40,217 bases of DNA from Acidimicrobiales bacterium AG-410-I20. GTDB taxonomy: Bacteria; Actinomycetota; Acidimicrobiia; Acidimicrobiales; MedAcidi-G1. Below the pieces are notes generated by a model. That model made no database searches. It had not been told where the DNA came from and saw only the letters and a list, made by a program, of their open reading frames with translations. Of the stretch, positions 23,435 to 31,805 are shown one piece after another. A program made the translations under genes and the position numbers. Position 1 is the first letter of the stretch, and every line of letters begins with the position of its first letter. The DNA is taken from contig QCKS01000012.1 in assembly GCA_003215175.1 (NCBI GenBank), positions 1-40,217 of the forward strand. The letters run 5' to 3'.

Positions 23435-24694
23435 GTGCCAGAATCCATCACCATTACTGACAACCGGACGGGCGAATCGGTTGAAATCCCTATTGTTGAT
23501 AAGGGAGTAGATGCCAAAGCCTGGAGTTCGTTACTCCCCGGAATTTGGTTCAACGATCCGTCTTTTGGAGCCACAGCAGGCGCAGAAAGTGGTATCACCG
23601 AGCTGGACGGTGGGGCTGGAATTCTTCGGTATCGCGGTTACCCAATTGAACAAGTAGCTACATCTCTTACTTTTCTAGAAGTTACCTATCTCCTGCTTTT
23701 CAATAAATTGCCAACTAAAGAAGAAGTCGAATCTTTTGCTTTAGAAATAGCTGAACAAGCGCCAATTCATGAAAACTTTCATAAACGGATCCTTGAAGGA
23801 TTCCGCGACGACGCTCATGCTATGGGTGTTCTTATCTCAAGTATCGCAGCTCTCTCAACATTCTTTCCTGAAAGTAAAGACATTCACGACCCTGAGATAA
23901 GGCGCCTTCAAATGGTGCGCTTAATCGCGAAAATGCCAACCTTGGCGGCAAGCGCTTACAGAAAGAACGTTGGGGCTCCTTACGTTCAGCCGGACCCAGA
24001 TCTTGACTACACCGGAAACTTTCTCACCATGATGTTCTGTCACCCTGATGGGAGCTACGACATAGATCCTGTGTTACGCAACGCCCTTGATCTGTTATTT
24101 GTTCTCCATGCTGATCACGAACAAAACTGCTCCACTACTACTGCTCGGGCTGTTGGTAGCGCCCATGCAGACCCTTACGTAACGATTGCTTCTGCTGCTT
24201 CAGCTCTTTATGGCCCACGCCACGGTGGAGCAAACGAAGCTGTTTTACGAATGCTTGAAGAAATCGGCTCTTACGATCAGGTAGACGATTTCATCGCCTC
24301 GGTCAAATCTGGTGAAGGAAGGCTCATGGGCTTCGGACACCGGGTTTACAAGAATTACGATCCGAGAGCAGTCATCGTAAAGGAGACTGCACATCGGGTA
24401 TTTGAAGTTACTGGAAAGAATCCTTTGCTTGATATTGCCCTTAAGTTAGAAGAAGTTGCATTGGCTGATCCTTATTTCATAGATAGAAGTTTGTATCCAA
24501 ACGTAGATTTCTATTCGGGTCTTATTTATCAATCCATGGGGTTTCCTGTAGAGATGTTCACTGTTCTTTTCGCGATCGGGCGAACTCCTGGTTGGCTTGC
24601 CCATTGGGACGAAATGCTTCAACAGGATTCCCGCATTGCCCGGCCTCGCCAAATTTACACAGGTCCAACGGAACGAGATCTTCCTAGCCAGTAA
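23435..24694 (+). CDS. gltA: Citrate synthase
   Basis: A 419-residue citrate synthase that condenses oxaloacetate and acetyl-CoA at entry to the TCA cycle. Active-site segments are LHADHEQNCSTTTARAVGS, GPRHGGANEAVL (His) and GFGHRVYKNYDPRA (His and Arg). The Asp region and C-terminal arginines lie in PNVDFYSGLIYQSMGFP and IGRTPGWLAHW. Length and the N-terminal domain (GAGILRYRGYPIEQVA) are those of the bacterial type II hexameric, NADH-regulated group. The GTG at 23435 is supported by GAAAGG about seven bases upstream. Confidence 0.95.
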   Translation: MPESITITDNRTGESVEIPIVDKGVDAKAWSSLLPGIWFNDPSFGATAGAESGITELDGGAGILRYRGYPIEQVATSLTFLEVTYLLLFNKLPTKEEVESFALEIAEQAPIHENFHKRILEGFRDDAHAMGVLISSIAALSTFFPESKDIHDPEIRRLQMVRLIAKMPTLAASAYRKNVGAPYVQPDPDLDYTGNFLTMMFCHPDGSYDIDPVLRNALDLLFVLHADHEQNCSTTTARAVGSAHADPYVTIASAASALYGPRHGGANEAVLRMLEEIGSYDQVDDFIASVKSGEGRLMGFGHRVYKNYDPRAVIVKETAHRVFEVTGKNPLLDIALKLEEVALADPYFIDRSLYPNVDFYSGLIYQSMGFPVEMFTVLFAIGRTPGWLAHWDEMLQQDSRIARPRQIYTGPTERDLPSQ

Positions 24695-24742
24695 CTCACT
24701 AATTGCAGTCTTTTTGAGGAGTTCACCTCTGAATAATGCATC

Positions 24743-25924
24743 ATGGACTGTATGAATGAATTGTTAGATGCCGCTAGTTCCGTGTTTGACGACGTTGTTG
24801 CGTTTCGCCGTGACATTCATCAGCACCCTGAATTAGGGCTAGATAATCCCCGCACTCAAGAAAAAATTCTTGATGCCTTAGCTGATCTGCCTTTAAATAT
24901 CAGCACAGGTAAAGGGCTTACTTCTGTAGTAGCTGATTTAGATGGCGCTAACGATGGGCCGACCATACTTTTACGAGCTGACACCGATGCTCTGCCGATG
25001 ACTGAAGATTCGAATGAATCTTTCTGTTCTTTGGATCCTGGTAAAGCCCATGCCTGTGGACATGATGCCCATACAGCCATGCTTGTGGGAGCTGCACGCT
25101 TACTCTCTCAACGACGTGAAGAACTTTCTGGCCGTGTACGTTTCATGTTTCAACCGGGTGAAGAAGGCGCTGGTGGAGCTCCAATCATGATTGAAGAAGG
25201 TGTACTCAAGGATGTAGATCGAGCTTTCGCTATACATATCACTCCAAATATTCCTACTGGATACGCTGCTTGCCGTCCCGGTCCATTCATGGCTTCCACT
25301 GACACTCTGCGAGTTACGGTCACTGGAAAAGGTGGGCATGCTTCAACTCCTTATCTTTGTACCGACCCCATACCAGCAATGGCAACCATGATCACTTCGC
25401 TTCAAACCGCAGTTACTCGTGAAATAAATGCTTTTGATCCTGCTCTGATAAGTATCACGCATGTAGAAGGCGGCACTACTACGAATGTGATACCGGAAAC
25501 TGTTTTCTTTGAGGGAACTATTCGATGTGTATCTGAGAGATCACGGGACAAGGTACGTGAGGCTATTCGCCGTGTGTGCACTCAAATTGCTTTGGCTCAT
25601 GAATGCGAAGCTTCCATTTCCCTTGAAGAGGGATATCCGGTGACCGTGAACCATGCAGATCAATCTGATTTCTTTGGGAAAGTGTGTGAACGGACTCTTG
25701 GGGAAGGAAAGTTTTTAACTATGCCGTCACCAGTGATGGGTGGTGAAGATTTCTCTTATGTTCTTCAACAAGTTCCTGGGGTGATGGCTTTCTTAGGAGT
25801 CTGCCCTAACGATATAAAAGACAGCCTCCAAGCAGCTCCCTGCCACTCCAACCGTATGAGATTAAACGAAACTGCCATGATTAACGGAATGGCGTTACAT
25901 GTAGGGATGGTCCTCAATGACTGA
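24743..25924 (+). CDS. M20-family metal-dependent amidohydrolase
   Basis: A 393-residue amidohydrolase of the M20D group (hippurate/IAA-amino-acid/N-acyl-amino-acid hydrolases). Metal ligands are visible in HACGHDAHTAM (Cys, His), QPGEEGAGGAP (Glu pair, the first catalytic), AIHITP (His) and PCHSNRM (His). The dimerisation domain sits in the middle (about 185-300, from GKGGHASTPY). It probably hydrolyses an N-acyl or N-aryl amino acid; the exact substrate is not readable. Met1 and Met4 are both possible starts. It overlaps the TesB gene by eight bases, which suggests a shared role in handling acyl groups. Confidence 0.9.
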   Translation: MDCMNELLDAASSVFDDVVAFRRDIHQHPELGLDNPRTQEKILDALADLPLNISTGKGLTSVVADLDGANDGPTILLRADTDALPMTEDSNESFCSLDPGKAHACGHDAHTAMLVGAARLLSQRREELSGRVRFMFQPGEEGAGGAPIMIEEGVLKDVDRAFAIHITPNIPTGYAACRPGPFMASTDTLRVTVTGKGGHASTPYLCTDPIPAMATMITSLQTAVTREINAFDPALISITHVEGGTTTNVIPETVFFEGTIRCVSERSRDKVREAIRRVCTQIALAHECEASISLEEGYPVTVNHADQSDFFGKVCERTLGEGKFLTMPSPVMGGEDFSYVLQQVPGVMAFLGVCPNDIKDSLQAAPCHSNRMRLNETAMINGMALHVGMVLND

Positions 25925-26747
25925 AGAGAATCCTTTTGAGAACTTTAAGGTTCCACCATTTAACGAACTTATGGCTTTAGAGCCTCATGGACCTGATGTG
26001 TATGTAGGGACAAGCCCGCATTACCCATGGGGTCGTGTGTACGGAGGTCAAGTAGTCGCTCAAGCTCTTCATGCTGCGGCTCTAACTGTTGGAGAGGAAT
26101 ACCATGCTCATTCCTTGCATTCCTATTTCATACGGGGCGGGACTAGTGACGAACCAATTCGTTTTGAAGTCGACCGAATTAGGAATGGACGCTCCTTCGT
26201 TACCCGACGAGTAGTAGCTCGACAATCTGACGGAGCGATCTTTAATCTTTCTTGCTCTTTTCAAATAGACGAAGACCAAGTTGATGTACAAGAATCTCAA
26301 CTTTTAGATGACGTGGGTGAGCCCGGAAGTGGAGACTCAGATGATTGGGGATTCATGAATCAACGCATCGCCCTACAAGAAAAAGGGCGCACTGCTACGT
26401 GGATGAAAGTTGCCGACACTATTGGAGATAGTCGAATTCTCCAATCCTGTGGGTTGGCTTTTGCTTCTGACGAAATGCCGATGAGTACTATCAGACGTTC
26501 ACATCCATTATTAGAAGGAGTTGAGCGAGGAGATCCTGCCTACTACGAAACGTTTATCGGCGCCAGCCTTGACCATGCCATCTGGTTCCACCGGCAAGCA
26601 AAAGCAGATGACTGGCTACTTTATGACTTCCGCTCACATGGATTAACTGGTGGTCGTGGTCTCGCCACCGGAGAGGTTTTCACTCCCGACGGGCTTCATG
26701 TGGCCACCGTGGTTCAAGAGGGGCTCTTCCGGCAACGGACAAGATAA
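25917..26747 (+). CDS. tesB: Acyl-CoA thioesterase II (TesB family)
   Basis: A 276-residue double-hotdog thioesterase that hydrolyses acyl-CoA to free acid and CoA. Motifs are RVYGGQVVAQAL (first hotdog helix), HSLHSYFIRGG, VDRIRNGRSFVTRRV, and in the second half GASLDHAIWFHRQ (catalytic Asp) followed by LYDFRSHGLTGGRGLATGEVF. Length is typical. The start ATG lies inside the 3' end of the M20 gene, so the two are translationally coupled. Confidence 0.92.
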   Translation: MTEENPFENFKVPPFNELMALEPHGPDVYVGTSPHYPWGRVYGGQVVAQALHAAALTVGEEYHAHSLHSYFIRGGTSDEPIRFEVDRIRNGRSFVTRRVVARQSDGAIFNLSCSFQIDEDQVDVQESQLLDDVGEPGSGDSDDWGFMNQRIALQEKGRTATWMKVADTIGDSRILQSCGLAFASDEMPMSTIRRSHPLLEGVERGDPAYYETFIGASLDHAIWFHRQAKADDWLLYDFRSHGLTGGRGLATGEVFTPDGLHVATVVQEGLFRQRTR

Positions 26748-26802
26748 AGAATTCTTTAAAATAGATGCAACAATGAGGCTATTATCAGGAGGTATCTAAC
26801 TT

Positions 26803-27189
26803 ATGTTTTTGAAACGACTCGGATTAGCCGTTCTTTTCTTATTGACTTTTGCTCAAGTCGCCTGGTTGATTCACGACACTGTAGAAGCCGCCGATAAAGG
26901 GTTCGATACACCGCTGAACTCCAACTGCGTTACTGACTGCACCACCTATTCAAGTCAAGTCACAAGCGGAATTACGGCCTGCGTAATTTTTGCAGTCATA
27001 TGGATCTGGATTTTCCGCCGTAGAAGAAAAAACCGGTCTTCTGGAGAAATGGTTTCACGTGAACAAGAATCAACATCAGGAGAAGAGCGTCAAAAAAAGA
27101 GAACGTCAAGGTCAAGAAAAGATACTTTTGGCGATTCAGAGAATGACTTTTTCGGGCCTGATGACGGACAAGGTTCCATCTTTTCTTGA
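26803..27189 (+). CDS. Two-TM hypothetical protein with charged C-terminal tail
   Basis: A 128-residue protein, no family recognised. TM1 is at about 5-24 (GLAVLFLLTFAQVAWLI). A short loop of about 30 residues carries two cysteines (NCVTDC), TM2 is at about 55-70 (ITACVIFAVIWIWIF), then RRRRK marks the cytoplasmic side. The tail (75-128) is highly charged and ends in an acidic/Gly-rich stretch. The ATG has a good AGGAGGT Shine-Dalgarno about nine bases upstream. It lies between TesB and a Zn-ribbon protein on the same strand. Confidence 0.7.
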   Translation: MFLKRLGLAVLFLLTFAQVAWLIHDTVEAADKGFDTPLNSNCVTDCTTYSSQVTSGITACVIFAVIWIWIFRRRRKNRSSGEMVSREQESTSGEERQKKRTSRSRKDTFGDSENDFFGPDDGQGSIFS

Positions 27190-27263
27190 CCACTTAAGCA
27201 TTCATCCTCTAACCAGCCCTCAAATATGAGTTACTGTTGTTTTATACCAAGGGGGGTATTGAA

Positions 27264-27488
27264 ATGGATGATCCGACACAGGAACGATCTTTTTCTTGCG
27301 TGAAATGCAACGGAACTGAGTACGAGACTGGAGAGATACGAACCACAGGTTCTGGAATAAGTAGATACTTGAATCTACAAAATCAAAAATTTGGTGTTAT
27401 CAGCTGCAGCAGTTGCGGCTATTCAGAAATGTATCGCCTAGACGGCAAAGGCGGCTGGGGTACTTTCTTCGATATTCTCACAAACTAG
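27264..27488 (+). CDS. Small Zn-ribbon protein, predicted nucleic-acid-binding
   Basis: A 74-residue zinc ribbon with C12-x-x-C15 and C48-x-x-C51. The spacer GEIRTTGSGISRYLNLQNQKF and the ending CGYSEMYR match the small COG3478-type Zn-ribbon proteins predicted to bind nucleic acid. The start is set at ATG 27264, preceded by a strong G-rich Shine-Dalgarno (GGGGGG, 27251-27256). An upstream in-frame start would include that site. Function of the family is unknown. Confidence 0.8.
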   Translation: MDDPTQERSFSCVKCNGTEYETGEIRTTGSGISRYLNLQNQKFGVISCSSCGYSEMYRLDGKGGWGTFFDILTN

Positions 27489-27598
27489 AAAAACTATTCC
27501 AAAGTCAGTGAGTCAAACGGCACATGTGCTGTCGGTCACCTCGCGCATTTATTCTTCTTTATAACGCCAGAATATAAAGGTTAATTTCAGGAGTTTTA

Positions 27599-28015
27599 AT
27601 GATTTACGAAGACACCCCCATAGCTTTAAATGAGATCCAAATTTTTTCTGGTCTCACAAAACAAGAATTGCGTTCAGTTAACCGTCTCATGGCTACTGTT
27701 GACGTCAAGGCTGGCCATCATCTCGCTCGTCAAGGAGAAAAAGGACGAGAGTTTATGGTTATCAAACAGGGTGAAGCAACGGTGAACCGTGACGGGAAGA
27801 AAATAACCAAACTTAAAAGAGGTGACTTCTTTGGCGAAAACAGCGCAATTGCTGACATCCCTCGCACTGCAACGGTCATAGCAGACACAGATATGGTTAT
27901 CGGCACCATGAACCGTCAAGAGTTCTCCATTCTTCTTGATGAAGTTCCACAGTTAGCACGCAAAGTTTTGGTAAACACTGTTCAGCGTCTAAATGACTGT
28001 GGAATTTTGAGCTAA
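27599..28015 (+). CDS. Stand-alone cyclic-nucleotide-binding domain protein
   Basis: A 138-residue protein that is almost entirely one cNMP-binding beta-roll (about 15-125). The phosphate-binding cassette is recognisable as GDFFGENSAIADIPRTATV, with the Glu that contacts the ribose and the Arg that contacts the cyclic phosphate. There is no DNA-binding, kinase or channel domain, so it probably acts as a ligand-controlled partner of another protein. The AGGAG Shine-Dalgarno lies five bases before the ATG. The 110-base gap upstream holds no visible gene. Confidence 0.85.
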   Translation: MIYEDTPIALNEIQIFSGLTKQELRSVNRLMATVDVKAGHHLARQGEKGREFMVIKQGEATVNRDGKKITKLKRGDFFGENSAIADIPRTATVIADTDMVIGTMNRQEFSILLDEVPQLARKVLVNTVQRLNDCGILS

Positions 28016-28033
28016 GAGCATCTTCCTCTTTTT

Positions 28034-28058
28034 TAGAAAACTGAAGATAAGTTTTCTA
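28034..28058. promoter_or_regulatory. Perfect inverted repeat next to the nucleoside-hydrolase start
   Basis: TAGAAAACT and AGTTTTCTA form a perfect 9-bp inverted repeat around a 7-base spacer and end one base before the ATG. There is no following T-tract, so it is not a normal terminator. It could be an operator or a translation-blocking hairpin. Confidence 0.45.
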
Positions 28059-28059
28059 T

Positions 28060-28989
28060 ATGGAGCAAAAACCGCGCATCATTCTTGACTGTGATCCAGG
28101 TATTGACGATGCTTTTGCAATTGTCACTGCTGCTCGATGGGCTGATGTTGCAGGTATAACTACGGTTTCTGGAAATGTGTCTTTAGATAGAACTACTGCG
28201 AATGCTCTACGGCTGAGATCATTACTGAATGCGGATTTTCCTGTCCATGCTGGCGCAGATAAACCTCTTGAAGCCCCTCCCCTTTCCGCCGGACATGTTC
28301 ATGGAGAATGTGGTCTCGGAGGAATAGATCTTCCACCCCCTGCTAAAACTCCTGATTCCTTTGACGCTATTGAGTTCATTATTGAAACAACAAAAAACGA
28401 GGAGGGATTGCATCTTGTCCCAATTGGCCCTTTAACTAATATCGCACTCGCTCTTCAAGCTGACCCAAATATCTCTAGACGCGTCGCTTCAATCACGTTC
28501 ATGGGAGGTAGCGCTGGAGGTTTAGGGAATGTAACCGCCGCCGCTGAATTCAATATTTTTGCTGATCCAGAAGCAGCTGAAGTTGTCTTAACTAGTGGAA
28601 GTCCAGTCACGATGATTGGTTTGAACCTCACCCACCAAGTTCAAGTCGGAAAAAAAGAAACGGAAAACTGCCATGCAATAGATACCCCAGTAGGTTCAGC
28701 TATGGCTTACTTGCTTGATTTCTATGCAGAGTTTTACCGTTCGCATCTTGGAACAGATACCGGATCTATGCACGATCCGTGTGCGATATTAGCTGTCACC
28801 CACCCTGATCTCTTCGGCTTTGAGAAAAGACATGTTGATGTTGAAACCGGTGGTAAACATACACGCGGTATGACTCTTGTTGATGAACGAGGGCAAGGTT
28901 CAGATTTAGAGCCTAATTGTGAAGTTGCTTACACAATTGATTCTCAAAAAGCAGTTGATTTAATCATGCAAGCTGTCGCTGATATGTAA
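28060..28989 (+). CDS. Inosine-uridine-type nucleoside hydrolase
   Basis: A 309-residue N-ribohydrolase that splits nucleosides into base and ribose. The Ca2+-binding signature DCDPGIDDA (Asp10, Asp12, Asp16, Asp17) is at the N-terminus. Further family motifs are VHAGADKPL, GPLTNIALAL, FMGGSAGG, AAEFNIFADPEAA and the C-terminal HDPCAI. Base specificity cannot be read. It may feed nucleoside salvage. The start is immediately after the palindrome, with no Shine-Dalgarno. It converges with the 157-residue unknown gene, leaving a single base between stops. Confidence 0.9.
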   Translation: MEQKPRIILDCDPGIDDAFAIVTAARWADVAGITTVSGNVSLDRTTANALRLRSLLNADFPVHAGADKPLEAPPLSAGHVHGECGLGGIDLPPPAKTPDSFDAIEFIIETTKNEEGLHLVPIGPLTNIALALQADPNISRRVASITFMGGSAGGLGNVTAAAEFNIFADPEAAEVVLTSGSPVTMIGLNLTHQVQVGKKETENCHAIDTPVGSAMAYLLDFYAEFYRSHLGTDTGSMHDPCAILAVTHPDLFGFEKRHVDVETGGKHTRGMTLVDERGQGSDLEPNCEVAYTIDSQKAVDLIMQAVADM

Positions 28990-28990
28990 T

Positions 28991-29464
28991 TCATTCAGGT
29001 GGACAGTGAAGAATTGCGGTCCATCCTCCTGTTGTGGGAACAGTTGAAAGCCCAACAGTGCCTTGAAGGATCATTGAAACCACTTCTGATGGAACTATGT
29101 GGCTCGGTGAGATTTCCCAAACTAATCCATGTTTGGCATGGTCTTGACGTGAGATCCAACTTTCTGGAGGTTTAATACCTAATTCTTCAAGTTGGTCTGA
29201 CGCTCCTCTACCTGACCCGTGAGCTATCCCTACTGAAGCGAAGTTCTGTTTGTTTCCTGGTACGAAAGTACCGACAGGGACTTTTGGTCCACGGGCGGAA
29301 AACCAAGCAAAGAATCCCGGGACTTCATTTTGATCATCTTCATCTACAGCGGGCTCTACATTGATCCAGCCGTCTTCAAGTTCAGTAACTTTCTTGATCG
29401 CTGATTCAAGATCGTGAAGTGATTCTGAATCAATATAAAAAATTTCTGTTTCGTATTTTGTCAT
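28991..29464 (-). CDS. Unrecognised 157-residue protein coupled to ArsC
   Basis: No family recognised. The predicted soluble protein has an N-terminal alpha/beta stretch (ETEIFYIDSESLHDLESAIKK), a central Gly/Pro-rich part (GPKVPVGTFVPG, IAHGSGRGASDQ), and a C-terminal segment ending in AILHCPPE. It lacks signal peptide, TM segments and clear catalytic motifs. The start ATG overlaps the arsC stop by ATGA, so its translation depends on arsC. It is the last gene of the five-gene minus-strand operon. Confidence 0.65.
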   Translation of the reverse strand: MTKYETEIFYIDSESLHDLESAIKKVTELEDGWINVEPAVDEDDQNEVPGFFAWFSARGPKVPVGTFVPGNKQNFASVGIAHGSGRGASDQLEELGIKPPESWISRQDHAKHGLVWEISPSHIVPSEVVSMILQGTVGLSTVPTTGGWTAILHCPPE

Positions 29465-29874
29465 TGACTCTTCTTTGGTAAAAGTTCAACTATTAGTTCT
29501 TGAACGTGTTTTTTTATTTGGTCGCGAACAATACGGATCATCTCTATTTCTTGGCCAGCGGGGTCTTCAATTTCCCAATCGATATAGCGTTTACCAGGGT
29601 AAACCGGACAGGTGTCGCCGCAGCCCATTGAGATAATCACATCTACTTCGCGAACAATTTCATCAGTCCATTTTTTTGGTTGTTGAGTTTTGATATCTAT
29701 TCCGATTTCTGACATGGCTTCGGCTGCAACCGGATTTATTTGTTCTGCGGGGGAAGAACCAGCTGAATAAACCTGTATCTCTTCTCCTGCTAAATGGCGC
29801 ATCCAACCAGCGCCGATTTGTGACCTGCCTGCATTATGAACGCAAAGAAATAGGACACTTGGTTTTTTTGCCAT
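29461..29874 (-). CDS. arsC: Arsenate reductase, low-molecular-weight phosphatase fold
   Basis: A 137-residue protein of the LMW-PTP fold. The P-loop CVHNAGRSQ (CX5R, Cys11, Arg17) is followed by YSAGSSP, then MGCGDTCPVYPGKRY with two further cysteines and DWEIEDPAG with the general-acid Asp. This is the pattern of actinobacterial thioredoxin- or mycothiol-coupled arsenate reductases, so it probably reduces As(V) to As(III). A phosphatase role cannot be ruled out. It lies nine bases after an ABC permease gene, with no ArsR, ArsB or Acr3 nearby. Confidence 0.85.
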   Translation of the reverse strand: MAKKPSVLFLCVHNAGRSQIGAGWMRHLAGEEIQVYSAGSSPAEQINPVAAEAMSEIGIDIKTQQPKKWTDEIVREVDVIISMGCGDTCPVYPGKRYIDWEIEDPAGQEIEMIRIVRDQIKKHVQELIVELLPKKSQ

Positions 29875-29883
29875 ATCACTACT

Positions 29884-30867
29884 TTAAGAGACGTCGCGGC
29901 GATTAAACACGATAAATCCGAGTATTGCGAATGCGCTTGCTATAGCAAGCGCTACAAACCCGGCAACAAGATAAGAATTAGCTGACACTTCGACCCAGTA
30001 GGTTTGCCCGAAACTGCTTTCTTTAGCCCATTTGGTTGTATCAGACTCTGAGAGAAAAGCTCCAGCATTGAATAGCGGGTCCCAGGGGGCAAGCCATTTG
30101 ATCCAAATGTTAATGATTATGCCTCCGATAATCTGATACCCGAGAAGAGACATGAGCGCTCCGGCGGTATGGCGAGTGAAGATAGCTACCGTTCCAGAAA
30201 TAATACTTAGCAGGCCTGCCGCAATACCGATCCTTCCTGCAGTTGAGAGTAGATCTATCCAAAATCTTGCATCTACGCCTTGTGTTGTTCCCTTCGCTAA
30301 AGCTGTCGGCCAAAGCGAGAAAGCTATTGCGAGACTCCCAATTATGGCTACCAGTGCTGACCCTATGAATGTTGTGAGGTACTTTGCGAGAAGTACTCGG
30401 TTTCTTCTTGGTTCCCAGAGGAGTACTTGCTCTATGGTGCCGAATCTGTATTCGGCTCCGAAGTACGAAGCACCAATGAGTCCACCGGTCAAAATAGCCA
30501 GAATGCCTCCTATTGCTGGCAATATTCCTTGTAGCCCTCTGAATGGTTCGGTTCGATTTGGTTCAGGAGAAGGCCGTGTTTCAGACCAGTCTTCGGTGCT
30601 GTCTCCGAGGAGCCAAGTGATGTGGAACCGGTCATCATCTATCCAACTCCAGCAGGTGCCTTCCCAGTCTCCTTCGTAACTTGATGTTGTCTCTAGGCAT
30701 CTTTCGAATTCATCTTGATTAGGAGCAGAATGTTTGTCCGTAACCAGGAAGGTAATTGTTCCGACTAATACTCCGATTCCGATTGCGATGATGAGAAGAG
30801 TTCGGGCCATTCGACGAGCGGAAAATCGTTCAAGTTCTGACCCAAGGAGCCTGAAGAAAGTTTTCAT
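29884..30867 (-). CDS. ABC-2-type transporter permease
   Basis: A 327-residue membrane protein. TM1 (TLLIIAIGIGVLVGTITFLV) follows a basic cytoplasmic start. A loop of about 70 residues, outside the membrane, has two cysteines and several Trp. At least five further TM segments follow, including GILAILTGGLIGASYFGAEY and VAGFVALAIASAFAILGFI. The GASYFGAEYRFGTIEQVLLWEPRR segment is typical of ABC-2 permeases. Its ATP-binding partner is encoded immediately upstream with a four-base overlap. Substrate unknown. Confidence 0.85.
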   Translation of the reverse strand: MKTFFRLLGSELERFSARRMARTLLIIAIGIGVLVGTITFLVTDKHSAPNQDEFERCLETTSSYEGDWEGTCWSWIDDDRFHITWLLGDSTEDWSETRPSPEPNRTEPFRGLQGILPAIGGILAILTGGLIGASYFGAEYRFGTIEQVLLWEPRRNRVLLAKYLTTFIGSALVAIIGSLAIAFSLWPTALAKGTTQGVDARFWIDLLSTAGRIGIAAGLLSIISGTVAIFTRHTAGALMSLLGYQIIGGIIINIWIKWLAPWDPLFNAGAFLSESDTTKWAKESSFGQTYWVEVSANSYLVAGFVALAIASAFAILGFIVFNRRDVS

Positions 30868-31796
30868 AGCATGTCCCCTGATCTTCCTTCGGTGAGTCCA
30901 AGGAATACTTCTTCTAAGTTTCCTTCTTCGGTTCGTAATCCGGTGAGATAAATGCCGGCGTCAGCGAGAATTTGGGTTATGGTCGCTGGATTTTCTGGAG
31001 CGGGTTTGACTTCGATTTGGTTGTTGGTTCGGGAAGAAACGGTGAATCCTTTTTCTTCTAACACTTTCCGGGCTTGCTCAGTGTTTTCGATGGTGACGAT
31101 GAGAGCATTGCTGCTTGATGTATTAACGATTTTGTCAACTGGCCCTGAGGTAACCACTTTTCCGTGATCGATGATCACTACTTCGTCGCATACCTGTTCT
31201 ATTTCTCCTAGTTGATGACTTGATACAAAAACTGTTTTTCCTGAGTCTCCTAAGTCGCGTAACAGGCGTCGCATTTCAACGATTCCAGCAGGGTCTAACC
31301 CGTTTGCTGGCTCATCAAGAACAAGTAATTCTGGGTCTTTTAGCAGCGTGGCTGCTACCCCTAATCTTTGTTTCATCCCGAGGCTGTATTTTCTTACTTT
31401 CATGTCAGCGGCGTCAGCCAAGCCAACTTGATTAAGGATTTGATCTATTTCTTTTCGTTGAATGCCATGAATGCGACCAAGGAGTCTGAGATTACGTCGG
31501 CCGGTGAATTCTTCAAAGAACTTTGGATTTTCGACAAGTGCTCCGACTCTTGCGAGAGCTAGAGATGCTCCAGCGGGCATTTCAGACCCTAAAAGAGTAA
31601 TAGAGCCTGCTGTTGGGCGAATTAAGCCCAGCATGCATCGAATTGTGGTGGTTTTACCGGAACCATTCGGTCCGAGGAAGCCTACGACTTGACCTGGTTC
31701 TTCAATGTGTAAATCTAGAGTGTCTACTGCCATAGTCGGGCTCTGGCGGAAGCGTCGATACTTCTTACTCAATTGGGAGATGTTCAGTATCGACAT
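30864..31796 (-). CDS. ABC transporter ATP-binding protein
   Basis: A 310-residue nucleotide-binding subunit. Walker A is GPNGSGKTTT (about 42-51), the signature is YSLGMKQRLG (about 140), Walker B is LLVLDEPANGLDP and the H-loop is VSSHQLGEIEQ. The C-terminal extension of about 90 residues resembles the regulatory tail of CcmA/NatA-type export ATPases that pair with ABC-2 permeases. It overlaps the permease start (ATGA) and follows the lytic-transglycosylase-like lipoprotein gene by nine bases. Confidence 0.92.
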   Translation of the reverse strand: MSILNISQLSKKYRRFRQSPTMAVDTLDLHIEEPGQVVGFLGPNGSGKTTTIRCMLGLIRPTAGSITLLGSEMPAGASLALARVGALVENPKFFEEFTGRRNLRLLGRIHGIQRKEIDQILNQVGLADAADMKVRKYSLGMKQRLGVAATLLKDPELLVLDEPANGLDPAGIVEMRRLLRDLGDSGKTVFVSSHQLGEIEQVCDEVVIIDHGKVVTSGPVDKIVNTSSSNALIVTIENTEQARKVLEEKGFTVSSRTNNQIEVKPAPENPATITQILADAGIYLTGLRTEEGNLEEVFLGLTEGRSGDML

Positions 31797-31805
31797 GTAA
31801 AGATT

